From Palsa-504 sp963744005 (lineage in GTDB: Bacteria > Actinomycetota > Actinomycetes > Streptosporangiales > Streptosporangiaceae): a stretch of DNA of 64,000 nucleotides. The number at the start of each line of letters is the position of its first letter. Position 1 is the stretch's first letter. Positions 34,194 to 43,322 of the stretch are shown one piece after another. Location: NCBI GenBank assembly GCA_963744005.1, contig CAVURU010000003.1, positions 1,674,001-1,738,000 of the forward strand, in the 5' to 3' direction. The position numbers and the translations under genes are program-made. Below the pieces are notes generated by a model, which saw only the letters and a list, made by a program, of their open reading frames with translations, was not told the origin of the DNA and searched no databases.

Positions 34194-36297
34194 TCAGGGG
34201 GCGGCGGCGAGCAAGCCGAGGGGGCCGGGGGCGGCGAACTGGACGGTCAGCGTCTGCGGGCCGCCGGCGCTGCCGGACAGGCTGGAGTGCAGGGCCAGGT
34301 ACGGCGGCCGCTGCGCCCGGACGAAGGCCAGCATGGCCCGTGCGTCGGACGCGGCGGCCGTGAGCTGGACGGTCCGCAGCGCGGTGCCCGAGCTGGCCCG
34401 GGCCGGCGTCGGCGAACGAGGCGATCTGGACGGGCGCCGAGTGCGCCAGCGCGGCCAGCACGATGAGCAGCCGGGAATCCACCTGGCCCGCCGCGAGCTG
34501 TTCCCGGGCCTGGGTGGCCGCGCTGACCTGCGCGCTGGACAGCAGCTGCAGGCCGGCAGCCCGGCGGGCCCGCAGGTCGGCGGCCAGCGCCGTGCGGTAG
34601 GCCGCCGCCCCGTTGGCCGCGACGACCCGGACGTCGATCTGGGCGGCCCCGGCGCCGAAGCTGGCCAGCGTCTGGGGCGCGTAGACCGTGGCCAGGCGGC
34701 TGCCGAACATGGCCCGGACCGCGGGCGTGGCCACCACCACCTCCGAGCCCAGCGGGTCACCCGCGCCCGGCCCGAGCACGAGCAGGTTGGCCGCGGGGAT
34801 GCCGTGGCCGACCAGGACCGAGCACATGGCCGGGTCGCAGGCCAGGATGGTGCCCGTGCCGACTTCGCTGTCCACCCAGCCCGCGGCCTGATCGCGCACC
34901 GAGCTGGTTGCGGACAACGGCGCGGGCGCGCTCGCGCCCTCCGGCCGCTCGGCGGAGGCCAGGTGGGACGCGGACAGCCCGCCGGCCGCCTCGACGGCCA
35001 GCACGGTCACCGCCGCGCCCGCCACCGAGACCAGGCCGAGTCGCCGCAGCCGGCGGCGGCCGCGGCCGCCCAGGCGGGCCACGGGGCCGGCCGCCGCGCT
35101 GAAGACCGGCGGAGCGGTCAGGGCGGCCACCTGGCGGAGATGATGGCTGGCCTCTAGTTGCGCGCGCGCTCCGATGCCGGGCACGCCGATGCGGGCCTGC
35201 CAGTAGGCTGCCGCCTCCCGATGGGCCTGGGCCAGCTCGGCGGCCTGTCCCGCCTCCCGCAGGCTGCGGTGCACGCCGCTCGCGGTCGAGCGGGGGACGG
35301 TCAGCTCGCGGCCGGGGCCGGTGCGGAGCAGGCCCGCGGCCAGGCCCTCGGCCACGTTCGCGGGCCGGGCGGCCAGGACGCCAGGCTCGACGGGCACGCG
35401 GAACACCGAGGCCCGCAGGACCAGGTCACGGGCGCCGGCCGTCAGCCGGCTGATCAGCTCGCCGAGCAGCTGCTGACCGGAGGCCTCGGCCAGGCACTGA
35501 GCGGCCGACTCGGCCAGCTCGGTGGGCTCGGTCCGGGCCGGGGCATGACCAGTCATATCCTGGGCGGCCGCGCCGACGCGGACGGCGACGTCACCGAACG
35601 GCACGCCCGCGGCCAGCAGCGCGTCCAGGTATTCCATAGCGCGCGGATGGCCGGCCGTCAGCCGCCAGGCCAGGTCGCGCTGCGACTCCTCCAGCGTCCG
35701 CAGTGCGGGCTGGGCCAGCGCGAACTCTGCGCCCCCGGAGCGGGTCAGCGGGCCGACCCGGCGGAACACGAACCGGCCCGGACCCGGCTCGGGGAGGGCG
35801 AACGGCGTCTCGCAGATGATCAGCAGCTTTCCCGTCCAGCCGGCCAGCAAGGCGGCGAGCGCCGGGTCGCGGACCACGGCGCGGCCGTCGTCGAGGGCCA
35901 GGTTGTCACCGAAGTCATCCAGCACGACGAGGTCGGTATCGGCAGGCTCGGCGACCAGACCAGCCGCCGACACCTCGCCGCTGACCACGGTCACCGCGCC
36001 GCCCGCAGCCAGCCGGGCGAAACGCGAGCCGATCTGCGCCGCGAGAGCCGATTTGCCGATGCCGCCCGGGCCGTGCAGCACCACCCCGGTGATGTCGGGG
36101 CTGGCCAGGTCGGCCGAGCAGCGCCGGCGTTCGGCGGAGCGGATGGACAGGTAGCTGGCCGGCGGCGCCGCCGGGTCATCGGCGGGGCGGGCATGACGGG
36201 CCGCGTGCCGGCCGCTGGCGGGCGGGATCTCGGCAGTAGGCCCACCGTCAGTAACAGCCGACGATTCCTGCCCAACGGGGACTAATCTCGCCACCAT
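34194..36297 (-). CDS. STAND-like P-loop ATPase with membrane anchor and extracytoplasmic domain, one frame break
   Basis: From ATG 36297 (behind GAAGGGGGTGC). Residues ~60-330 form a P-loop ATPase: Walker A LHGPGGIGKSALA (~76-84) and Walker B LVVLDDFGDN (~123-132), resembling STAND/NB-ARC-type ATPases, followed by helical repeats. A single membrane helix lies near 440-460 (LGLVSVAGAAVTVLAVEAAGG). About 230 external residues follow (CDPAMCSVLVGHGIPAANLLVLG ...). Near 34400 an extra G breaks the frame; the next frame continues ALRTVQLTAAASDARAML to LGLLAAAP at 34194. The membrane-tethered ATPase with a large outer domain suggests a transmembrane sensor. I know no characterised homologue. It stands alone behind a 390-base upstream region. 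Confidence 0.75.
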
Positions 36298-36689
36298 TGC
36301 ACCCCCTTCAAGGCTTGCCGCGGACGCGGAAAAGCCGTCTTTACCTGTTATATAGCACCCTGAGCAACACAACGGGTGCTTTCAGTAATTGCCGCTGGAC
36401 TAGGGCGAGCCGCGGTATTTCGTCACGCATCGCAATCAACGCTGGGCTCATCTAGCTGCAGCTATCACTATTAGTGGAGATTTGATAACACCGCCTCCCG
36501 CGCGCTGTCGCCGCACGAGCCGGACCAGATGAAATGGCGTAAACGGTCTATCGGTGGCTATTTCCGGCACGGCCCGAGACACGGCGCGGCGTGGCGCACT
36601 CGCGAGCGGATTCCGGCCTTTCTGACAATTACCCCTTTCGTCGCCCCGCCGGGGCGGCCATCCGGGCGGCGGCGAGGACGGACAATGGA
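36298..36689. other. Divergent intergenic region
   Basis: About 390 bases between the ATPase start (reverse) and the DUF1801 start (forward). 36330-36500 is AT-richer and holds CACTATTAGTG (36466-36476, near-palindrome) and AGCTGCAGCT (36454-36463). It should contain the promoters of both genes. Confidence 0.45.
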
Positions 36690-37034
36690 ATGGTGGACGA
36701 GGGCGTTCGGGAGTACATCGACGGGCTCGATCCGGCGCAGCGCCCGCTGTTCGACCGGATGCACGGGCTGATCCTGGCCGCCTGCCCGGTGGCCGAGGTC
36801 ACCCTGTCGTACAAGATGCCCACCTACCGGGCCGGAAGGCGGCGCCTGTACCTGGGCGCATGGCAGCACGGCGTGTCGCTCTACGGCTGGCCGCGGGGGC
36901 ACGACGGCGGCTTCGCCGAGCGCCACCCCGAGTTGCTGAGCGGGAAGGCGACGATCCGGATCCGGCCACAGGACGCTACGGCGCTCTCGGATGCGGAACT
37001 GTCGGAGCTGTTCCGAGCCGCCCTCACCCCCTGA
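36690..37034 (+). CDS. DUF1801-family protein
   Basis: 114 residues from ATG at 36690. EGVREYIDGLDPAQRPLFDRMHGLI, VTLSYKMPTYRAG and LYGWPRGHDGGFAERHPELLSGKATIRI are typical of the DUF1801/YdhG-like fold, a small alpha/beta protein found widely and related to frataxin-like folds. The function is not established. It stands alone between regulatory-looking regions. Confidence 0.87.
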   Translation: MVDEGVREYIDGLDPAQRPLFDRMHGLILAACPVAEVTLSYKMPTYRAGRRRLYLGAWQHGVSLYGWPRGHDGGFAERHPELLSGKATIRIRPQDATALSDAELSELFRAALTP

Positions 37035-37104
37035 TCCGCTGCCTGGCCCGGCCCGCCCGCAGCCGCGACCGAACCGCAGGAACGGCGGCTAGATCGTTTA
37101 TTCG

Positions 37105-37119
37105 AACATAACCTATGTT
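37105..37119. promoter_or_regulatory. AACATA-ACC-TATGTT inverted repeat before the cell-wall gene pair
   Basis: Perfect 6-base arms around ACC in an AT-rich patch, about 30 bases upstream of a possible -10 (TATGTT, 37150-37155). The left arm is preceded by TTCG, giving partial likeness to LexA-type sites, but the right arm is not GTTCGA. It is an operator candidate. Confidence 0.45.
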
Positions 37120-37184
37120 GCCATAACTCCTTCCCTGGATACCCGATCGTATGTTCTAATAAAGGGATGGGAGTGAGCGGCAGC

Positions 37185-37233
37185 AGGCGGATCCGCCTGG
37201 GACATAGCTCGCGAACCGGCCCTCAGGCCTGAG
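37185..37233 (+). promoter_or_regulatory. Structured 5' leader with two palindromes
   Basis: AGGCGGATCCGCCT (37185-37198) and CTCAGGCCTGAG (37222-37233) are perfect palindromes within the ~105-base leader of the gene at 37269. They can form two stacked hairpins or protein sites. The conserved core of the c-di-AMP (ydaO) riboswitch, common before actinobacterial wall-hydrolase genes, is not seen. Confidence 0.4.
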
Positions 37234-37268
37234 TACCCAGTTCAGGACGCCAAGCAGAGGTGACGACT

Positions 37269-38333
37269 ATGAGCGCTGAGTTCGAACATTTTAACGATGA
37301 TGACGAGCTTTGGCTATCCGACCTCGAAACCAGAGCCATAGACCTCGAGAACGAGCTCTCGGTCTGGCGCGAGGCACGCCAGCGGAACACGCCCGAGGCG
37401 GACTTCGCCGCCGACCCGGTGCCCAGCGCTCCCCATCCCGCGTTCCGCGGGTCGGCCGGGCGCACCAAGGCCATCCCCAGCCAGCCGGCGCGGACCGCGA
37501 CCGGGCGCGGCACCAGCCGCAAGCAGGCCCGGGCGGCCGAGGCGGACGCGGCCGAGGAAGCGCGCACCCGGGCGCTGATCGAGAACGGACGCCGCAGCGC
37601 GAAGCGGAGCCGGTTCAGCCGGAGGCACCGCTGGGCCATCGGACTGGTCGTCGCCGCAGTGGTCGGCGTGCTGCTGTTCGTCATGCTTCGGCCCGGTGCC
37701 TCCTGGCCGCCGAGCGTCGCGCTGGTCAAGACCGAGATCACCACGGCCTGCCAGAATCCCAACGTCGCCTCGGAGCCGAACCTGGTCAACTTCGCCTGCG
37801 ACTCCTCCACCAATCAGGTCCTGTGGGTGTTCTCGCTCATGACCAGCGCGAACAACGCCAACTTCAACGACGCCAAGAGCGGCCGGCAGGGCCTGGAGCC
37901 GATCTCGCCCGCCCAGGGCGGGGCGGTGGCCTGGTCACTCAACCTGCACCACCCGTACAACCCGGCCAACCCGGTCGACAGCCTGCAGGTGGCGGCCCGG
38001 GCCATCAACAACATCATCGGCGGGGCCAGCCTGACGGGCAGCGACGGCAAGCCGTCGGTGCAGCCCGGCCTGGAGAGCGATCCGGCCAACTGCCTGAAGT
38101 ACACCGGGTCGGCCGCGGTGATCACCCGGGCGGGCTACCCGGACCTGTGCGCCTCGCCGGTGAGCAGTCCGGCCGGGCAGGCCGCACTGGTGGCGGACGT
38201 GTACCAGAAGTGGTTCGTCGGAGCCTCGGCCACCGTGGCGCAGGAGGCGAGCGTGCTGTACCAGCACGCCACCGACCCGGGCAACCCTCAGGTGCAGGCC
38301 ATCCTGAAGAACCTGTTCGGGCCCCACGCCTGA
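37269..38333 (+). CDS. Single-pass membrane protein of unknown function, partner of the wall hydrolase
   Basis: 354 residues from ATG at 37269 behind AGAGGTGA. The cytoplasmic part (1-120) has an acidic helix (LWLSDLETRAIDLENELSVWREARQ) and a basic Ala/Arg/Glu coiled region. One membrane helix is at ~122-140 (WAIGLVVAAVVGVLLFVML). The outer ~210 residues contain four cysteines (TTACQNP, NFACDSS, ANCLKYTG, DLCASP), probably two disulfides, and resemble transglycosylase-like domains found beside wall hydrolases in conjugative elements (ASNNANFNDAKSG, LNLHHPYNPANPVDSL). No catalytic residue can be assigned. The next gene, a multi-domain wall hydrolase, begins about 50 bases later. Confidence 0.7.
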   Translation: MSAEFEHFNDDDELWLSDLETRAIDLENELSVWREARQRNTPEADFAADPVPSAPHPAFRGSAGRTKAIPSQPARTATGRGTSRKQARAAEADAAEEARTRALIENGRRSAKRSRFSRRHRWAIGLVVAAVVGVLLFVMLRPGASWPPSVALVKTEITTACQNPNVASEPNLVNFACDSSTNQVLWVFSLMTSANNANFNDAKSGRQGLEPISPAQGGAVAWSLNLHHPYNPANPVDSLQVAARAINNIIGGASLTGSDGKPSVQPGLESDPANCLKYTGSAAVITRAGYPDLCASPVSSPAGQAALVADVYQKWFVGASATVAQEASVLYQHATDPGNPQVQAILKNLFGPHA

Positions 38334-38386
38334 GGCTGGTCCGGGGCTAGCCCGGCCCGCGGCGCATGAAAGGAAGGGAGGTAACG

Positions 38387-41275
38387 GTGCGGTCCAGCGG
38401 CAAGCCGCGATGGCAGCAGGCCACCGCGCTGGTCAGCCTGAGCACGGCCGGCGCGGTCACCGGCCTGTCCTTCGCCCATGGCACGCCCGCCGACCTGACC
38501 TCGCCCAGCCGCGTCCCGGTCAAGCTGACGGCCTCGGTCACCGCCGCCGGATCCTCCTCGGCCAGCGACGCCGCGCTGCGGGCGGCGATCGTGAAGTCGG
38601 CGCAGCACTACCTGCACCTGGCCCAGAGCCGGTCGCCGTCGCAGATGGAGGCGCTGATCTGGCAAGGCGACAGCCTGGACGGCGCGGATCACGGAGAATC
38701 CTGCGCGGCGTTCGCCAGCCTGACGCTGGAGGCCGGGGCCGAGGCGGCCGGCCAGCAGAGCTGGGTCTCCGGTGGCAGCACCTATCCGTGGCCGATGCAT
38801 GACTGGGCCGACGCCCGGGTTGACGCCAACCCGGACTCGATGAACATCATCTCGGTCGTCCAGGACGCGCAGGCCCACCACCGCTGGCACGCGGTCGGCA
38901 GCGGGTACGCTCCCCAGCCCGGGGACTGGGTCCTGTTCCACGGGCACGTCGAGGTGGTGACCAGGTACTCCGGCGGGGTCCTGTCGACAATCGGCGGTGA
39001 CTCGCTGCCGAACTTCTCGGTCAACGCCCATCAGTACGACGGCTCGCTGGCCGCCGCGGGAGTGACGGGGTTCGTCAACAACGGCGGGCTGGCCAGTGCC
39101 GGCGGGCAGGCGGCGACGCAGACGGCGAGCATCGCGCAGGGCGCGGGGCCGGGTAACGCAGCTGGCCAGCAGGCTTCGGCTCAGGAGCAGGCCGCCGTTC
39201 AGGGGCAGGCGAACGTGCCGGGGCTGGTGGCGCCGGCGATGAGCCTGGGCGGGAGCGCAGGAGGGCAGGGCTCGGTCCGGCAGGCGGTGAGCCAGCAGGG
39301 CCAGGCTCAGCAGTCGCAGTCGCAGTCGCAGGCGCGGACTCAGTCGCAGTCGGCACCGGCCGCGGCGGGCGGTTCGGCGGCGGAGGTCACGGTCGCCGGT
39401 GCGGCGTCGATCCCCGGCTCGTCGCCGGTCTCGGGGAGCGTGACGAGCTACTCGGCGGCCGCTGGGACGGCCTCGGCCGGAGCCTCGACGTCGGCCGGGG
39501 CGTCAGCGTCGGCGGCGACGACGGCCTCGGCCGCGGCTCGGTACAGCCGGACCCAGCCGGACGCCGCGGCATCCGGGGGTGCTGATACGGCGGCGCAGCA
39601 GGCGTTCATCAGCTCGGTGGCGCCGGGCGCCATCGCGGCGCAGCAGAGGTACGGGGTGCCGGCCGCAGTGACGATCGCCCAGGCCATCGATGAATCGGGC
39701 TGGGGCCAGAGCAAGCTGGCGGCGCAGGACAACAACCTGTTCGGCATCAAGGGCACCGGGCCGGCCGGGTCGGTGCTGCGGCCCACCCAGGAGTACCAGA
39801 ACGGCCAGGCCGTGACTATCAGCGCGCCGTTCCGGGTCTACGCCGACGTGGCGCAGAGCATCTCTGATCACGGGCTGCTGCTAGCCACCGGGTCGAGCTA
39901 CAAGCAGGCCATGGCCGACCGCCGCTCCCCCGACGCCTTCGCGAACGACCTGACCGGGGTATACGCCACGGACCCGAACTACGGCGCCAGCCTTATCACC
40001 CTGATGCGGCAGTACAACCTGTACCGGTTCGACGCCTCGACGGCGCAGGCGAGCTCGGCCACAGCGTCGAGCGGGATCGCCGCGACGCAGAACGGGAGCT
40101 CGGCGCAGAAGGCGGGTGCGTCCGGATCGGGAGGAACGGGGTCGGCTGGGCCGGGGTCAGCCGGGTCGGGGTCTCCGGTCTCGGGATCGGCGGCTCGCTC
40201 TGGGTCTGGATCCGGCGGCTCGGCGCAGGCTGGAGTCGCGGAGGATGCGGCCATTCCTGGTGCGGTGCAGCCTGACGCGGTCACGTTGGGGATGGCGGCG
40301 CATCAGGCGGGCGGGACGGCGACGAAGCAGGCGGCCGGAGGCAGTCGTAGCAGCGGTGGCAGCAGCAGCGCCTCGGTGAAGGCCGGAGCCGTCGCGGGGC
40401 AGGCCGGGAGCGGGACCGCGAAGGCTGGGAACGGGACCGCGAAGGCTGGGAACGGGACCGCGAAGGCTGGGAGCGGGACAGCCAAGGCTGGGAACGGGAC
40501 AGCGAAGGCCGGGAGTGGGACCGCTGAGGCCGGGACGCCTGCGGCCGGGAGCGTAACGGGGCCGGGGCAGGGATCGGCGAACATTCCTGGGGTGCTGGAC
40601 GGGTCGGCAGGCGTGGCGGCGGTGGGCGGGCTGGCTATCGGCGGGCGGCGGCGGGCGGAGGCTCGGTCGGCGCTGCGGGCCGGGCCGCGGACGGCGCGGG
40701 TCAGCCTGCGGCGGTACGTGCCGGAAGTTCCGCGGACGGTGATGACGGACTTCGTCGCCTCGGCGAAGACGCCGCTGCTGCGGGCCAAGCCGATCTACCG
40801 GGAGGTCGGCTCCTTGCACGGGCTTCGGTGGGAGCTGCTGGCCGCGTGCGACTGGATGCAGTGCGAGGCACGGCCGGACGTCTCCCCGGTCTACGGCGAG
40901 CCGATCGGTACCGGGAACCCGGACGGTACGGCCTACCGGAGCAAGGCCGACGCGCTTGATCAGGTGGCGGGTGATCTGGTCGAGCTGGCCGCGGCCGTGT
41001 ACGGGATCGATCTGCGGCAGCGGCTGATCCTCAGTATCCAGGAGCTGGCCAGCGTGTTCGCGGCGTTCCGCTGGGGTGGGCTGCTGAAATCGCACCAGGT
41101 GTCGGCCATGCAGTTCCCGTACTCGGTAGAGGGGCTCACGTCCCATCACCTGAAGATGCGCTGGCCGGAGATCCCGGACCGCGCACCGGACAAGCCGGGG
41201 ACGCGGTTCCGCAGGCCGTTCGGGGCGGTACCGGTGGTGCTGGGGCTCAACTATCCGGTGATCACCACCGGATGA
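38387..41275 (+). CDS. Large secreted multi-domain cell-wall hydrolase (CHAP-like + glucosaminidase + lysozyme-like)
   Basis: About 962 residues. GTG at 38387 is chosen because AAGGAAGGGAGGT lies just upstream. A signal peptide (ATALVSLSTAGAVTGLSFA) is followed by a CHAP-like domain with Cys106 (ESCAAFAS) and His187 (LFHGHVEV). Then come a Gln/Ala/Ser-rich region, a FlgJ/LytG-type glucosaminidase at ~405-550 with putative catalytic Glu436 (AIDESGWGQSKLA ... NNLFGIKG), and a second low-complexity region with six 7-residue GNGTAKA-type repeats. A C-terminal domain of ~180 residues (IYREVGSLHGLRWELLAACDW, PIGTGNPDGTAYRS) resembles lysozyme-like modules of phage and plasmid lytic proteins; that last assignment is tentative. 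Together these could cut both peptide and glycan bonds of peptidoglycan. Confidence 0.8.
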   Translation: MRSSGKPRWQQATALVSLSTAGAVTGLSFAHGTPADLTSPSRVPVKLTASVTAAGSSSASDAALRAAIVKSAQHYLHLAQSRSPSQMEALIWQGDSLDGADHGESCAAFASLTLEAGAEAAGQQSWVSGGSTYPWPMHDWADARVDANPDSMNIISVVQDAQAHHRWHAVGSGYAPQPGDWVLFHGHVEVVTRYSGGVLSTIGGDSLPNFSVNAHQYDGSLAAAGVTGFVNNGGLASAGGQAATQTASIAQGAGPGNAAGQQASAQEQAAVQGQANVPGLVAPAMSLGGSAGGQGSVRQAVSQQGQAQQSQSQSQARTQSQSAPAAAGGSAAEVTVAGAASIPGSSPVSGSVTSYSAAAGTASAGASTSAGASASAATTASAAARYSRTQPDAAASGGADTAAQQAFISSVAPGAIAAQQRYGVPAAVTIAQAIDESGWGQSKLAAQDNNLFGIKGTGPAGSVLRPTQEYQNGQAVTISAPFRVYADVAQSISDHGLLLATGSSYKQAMADRRSPDAFANDLTGVYATDPNYGASLITLMRQYNLYRFDASTAQASSATASSGIAATQNGSSAQKAGASGSGGTGSAGPGSAGSGSPVSGSAARSGSGSGGSAQAGVAEDAAIPGAVQPDAVTLGMAAHQAGGTATKQAAGGSRSSGGSSSASVKAGAVAGQAGSGTAKAGNGTAKAGNGTAKAGSGTAKAGNGTAKAGSGTAEAGTPAAGSVTGPGQGSANIPGVLDGSAGVAAVGGLAIGGRRRAEARSALRAGPRTARVSLRRYVPEVPRTVMTDFVASAKTPLLRAKPIYREVGSLHGLRWELLAACDWMQCEARPDVSPVYGEPIGTGNPDGTAYRSKADALDQVAGDLVELAAAVYGIDLRQRLILSIQELASVFAAFRWGGLLKSHQVSAMQFPYSVEGLTSHHLKMRWPEIPDRAPDKPGTRFRRPFGAVPVVLGLNYPVITTG
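40406..40531 (+). repeat. Six 21-bp tandem repeats in the wall hydrolase gene
   Basis: Six consecutive 21-base units (first at 40406-40426, last at 40511-40531) code Gly-(Asn/Ser)-Gly-Thr-Ala-(Lys/Glu)-Ala. The phase is kept, so copy number can vary without breaking the frame. Confidence 0.85.
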
Positions 41276-41319
41276 GGCAGACCGGAGCGCGGCAGGGCGG
41301 CCGGTAGCGCCTCAGGCCG

Positions 41320-41325
41320 TAAACT
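41320..41325 (+). promoter_or_regulatory. -10 hexamer TAAACT near a leaderless GTG
   Basis: TAAACT ends seven bases before the GTG at 41333, the same leaderless geometry seen at 5543 and 12838. Confidence 0.4.
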
Positions 41326-41332
41326 GGAAGGC

Positions 41333-41578
41333 GTGCCAACTCTCGACCGGAGCGATCCGCGGTCCCGGGCGCACGAGCCGGAGGGCCGGGCGTTCGTCGT
41401 GCTGGCCGACCGCACGCTGCGGCGCGTCCGTGACACCGGGACGGACCTGGTCGCGTGGTATCCGGCGACCAGGCTGCAGCCGATCCGGCGGTGCGCGTGC
41501 GGACGGGTGTGCGGCTCGCCGTCGTCGCAGACGTGCGGAGCCAAGGAGTGCATCGCCGCGCTGAGCCCGGCGGCCTGA
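41333..41578 (+). CDS. Small Cys-rich protein of unknown function
   Basis: 81 residues from GTG. The C-terminal part has RRCACGRVCGSPSSQTCGAKEC, six cysteines in CxCx3Cx6Cx4C-like spacing that could bind zinc. The N-terminal part contains a beta-like segment AFVVLADRTLRRVRDTGTDLVAWYPATRL. No named family is recognised. Codon use is good and a -10 hexamer sits in place, so it is probably real. Confidence 0.6.
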   Translation: MPTLDRSDPRSRAHEPEGRAFVVLADRTLRRVRDTGTDLVAWYPATRLQPIRRCACGRVCGSPSSQTCGAKECIAALSPAA

Positions 41579-41590
41579 CGACCGGCTGGC

Positions 41591-42049
41591 TCAGGTGTAG
41601 CCCGCGAGGTCGGCGGCGAGCACCGCGCCGATCTCCCAGCAGGCTTCCAGTTCCTGCTTGCCCGGCGTGCCGGTAATGCAGACCGGGTCCTGGACCTTCC
41701 GCCACTGCAGGCCGGTGGTGATGGACTCCACGCCGCGCACCGCTCCGGTGGTGTCCGAGCCGCCGTGCACGTACAGGCCGTACGGGCGTCGCTGGGTCGC
41801 CTCCAGGCACGGGTAGTAGATGCCGTCGAAGAAGTGCTTCAGGGCCCCGGACATGTAGCCGATATTGGCCGGGGTGCCGAGCAGGTATCCGTCGGCTTCC
41901 AGGACATCGACCGGCGAGGCCGTCAGGGCTGGCCGGATGACGACCTCGACGCCCTCGATCTCGTCGTTCCGCGCTCCGCTGAGCACGGACTCAAGCATCG
42001 CCTGCAGGGCAGGCGACGGCGTGTGGTGGACGACCAGCAGCCTGGGCAT
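41591..42049 (-). CDS. Flavodoxin-fold NAD(P)H-dependent oxidoreductase
   Basis: 152 residues. The phosphate-binding start LLVVHHTPSPALQAMLESVLSG and the flavin-contact segment GYLLGTPANIGYMSGALKHFFDG are hallmarks of the flavodoxin-like FMN reductase family; YGLYVHGGSDTTGAVRGVESI completes the fold. It probably binds FMN and transfers electrons from NAD(P)H to a small molecule. The ATG at 42049 and the reverse-strand order place it after the small CBM48-like gene. Confidence 0.9.
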   Translation of the reverse strand: MPRLLVVHHTPSPALQAMLESVLSGARNDEIEGVEVVIRPALTASPVDVLEADGYLLGTPANIGYMSGALKHFFDGIYYPCLEATQRRPYGLYVHGGSDTTGAVRGVESITTGLQWRKVQDPVCITGTPGKQELEACWEIGAVLAADLAGYT

Positions 42050-42096
42050 GTGCGCAGAGTACTACGGCATGCCCGGGCCACCGGCGATGCCGCTGG

Positions 42097-42378
42097 TCAG
42101 ACGTTCAGGGCTACGTCCCGGCCGTCAGTGGCGGGCATGGACTCGTCATCGAACCATCTGCCGCCCTCGGCGAGGTAGCGGAAATGCAGGGTGCTGCCGA
42201 CCGGGACCGTCACCGCGACGCTGCGGGTCCGGTTGGCGCGGCGGCGAAGCGGGTGGGCGAAGGGGTCCCAGTCGTTGAAGCTTCCGACGACCGACACGGA
42301 GCCCTCGGGCTCATCGGCGGGAAGCGCGAACGTGACGCGGACGGTGCCATCCCGTCCCGGGCTGGTTGTCTTGATCAA
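42097..42378 (-). CDS. Isoamylase early-set (CBM48-like) domain protein
   Basis: 93 residues. VRVTFALPADEPEGSVSVVGSFNDWDPFAHPLRRR and the ending RYLAEGGRWFDDESMPATDG are the glycogen-binding beta-sandwich of glgB/AMPK-beta-like domains. It is a stand-alone domain with no catalytic part, common in actinobacteria, and may bind glycogen or act as a regulatory subunit. Confidence 0.9.
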   Translation of the reverse strand: MIKTTSPGRDGTVRVTFALPADEPEGSVSVVGSFNDWDPFAHPLRRRANRTRSVAVTVPVGSTLHFRYLAEGGRWFDDESMPATDGRDVALNV

Positions 42379-42925
42379 CTGCTCTCTCCAGTCAGGCGCT
42401 CAGCAACGCAGCTTCGATTATCGCCGCGCGGCCTGCGTCCTCCCCGGATTTAACCCAATGGCAACGGGGTGTGTCGTCCCGGTTTGCCGGTGGCCGCCCT
42501 TCGTTTCCGGCGGCCCGGACGTGGAACGCCGGACGATTACGCAGTGAATCCCCTTGAATTCCTTACGTAAATATTACGGCCGAATTAACCGTGCACTCGG
42601 GCAGGAAAATGGACAAAATCCAAGGACGAGGCCTTTGGCGGTCGCGCGTCCGCGGAGCGGCGCGCAGCCGTCGCCGTAGGAGTTGGCGCTGGTCAGCGTG
42701 GTATACGTAATCCAGACGTCGATCGTTTCATATCCCGGGAATTTCGCTTTTTGTCTTGAGATGCCGGAACGCGTGCCGCTACCTTGGTGTCGCGGGCTCG
42801 GTGTATCCGAGCTTGGCCAACCACGAGCGGGCCTGGTATGAGCGGGCTTGCCATTGATGTCGCGAGCTGACCTTGCCGCGGTCTGGTACCGGGAAGCCTC
42901 GTGACCGGTCCCGCGTGGAGGAGTC
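42379..42925. other. Intergenic region of ~550 bases with AT-rich patches
   Basis: No gene seen. 42540-42600 is AT-rich and includes CGTAA-ATA-TTACG (42566-42578), a perfect 5-3-5 dyad. A reverse open frame crosses the region but has poor codon use. The lower GC near the following tRNA suggests old insertions or regulatory DNA. Confidence 0.45.
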
Positions 42926-43306
42926 ATGGCAGCAGCAGAAGGCGCGCCGATACTGACGGCGCAGCAGATCAGGCAGTATGAACAGGTCCCGGCGAGCCCC
43001 CGGCTCACTGTGGTGAACTCGCCCGCGCCCGAGGTGGGCGAGAGCCGGCCGCGTCCCCTGGAGGTCGCGGAGTGCTCGATGTGCGGGGTCACGCATCCAC
43101 TGGGCCTGCTCATCGCGGACGGTACCCCGGCGTGCGCCGACATCCGCTGGTACTGCAAGGACGTCAAGTCCTGCACCGAGCGCTGGACGGCGGCCCTGCA
43201 GCAGGCCCCGGCGGCGCCGCGCGGCGAGGTACGTCCAGCCTCGTCGGCCACGTTATCGGCCGGGCACCGGCCGGACGGTGATCGTCGGCGCGCATCGCGC
43301 TGCTGA
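42926..43306 (+). CDS. Small protein with zinc-finger-like cysteines
   Basis: 126 residues from ATG behind GGAGGAGTC. The centre has AECSMCGVTHPLGLLIADGTPACADIRWYCKDVKSC, with five cysteines in a CxxC...C...CxxxxC pattern that could hold zinc. The N-terminus LTAQQIRQYEQVPASPRLTVVN is helical. The family is not recognised. A strong hairpin follows at 43323-43366. Confidence 0.6.
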   Translation: MAAAEGAPILTAQQIRQYEQVPASPRLTVVNSPAPEVGESRPRPLEVAECSMCGVTHPLGLLIADGTPACADIRWYCKDVKSCTERWTAALQQAPAAPRGEVRPASSATLSAGHRPDGDRRRASRC

Positions 43307-43322
43307 TCAGCGCCTGAGTTCT

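Noticed and set aside
37162..37268. c-di-AMP (ydaO) riboswitch before the wall-hydrolase pair
   Set aside because: The conserved core segments of that riboswitch are not found in the leader; only palindromes are seen.
40406..40531. CRISPR array
   Set aside because: The 21-bp units are directly joined without spacers and are in frame inside a coding sequence.
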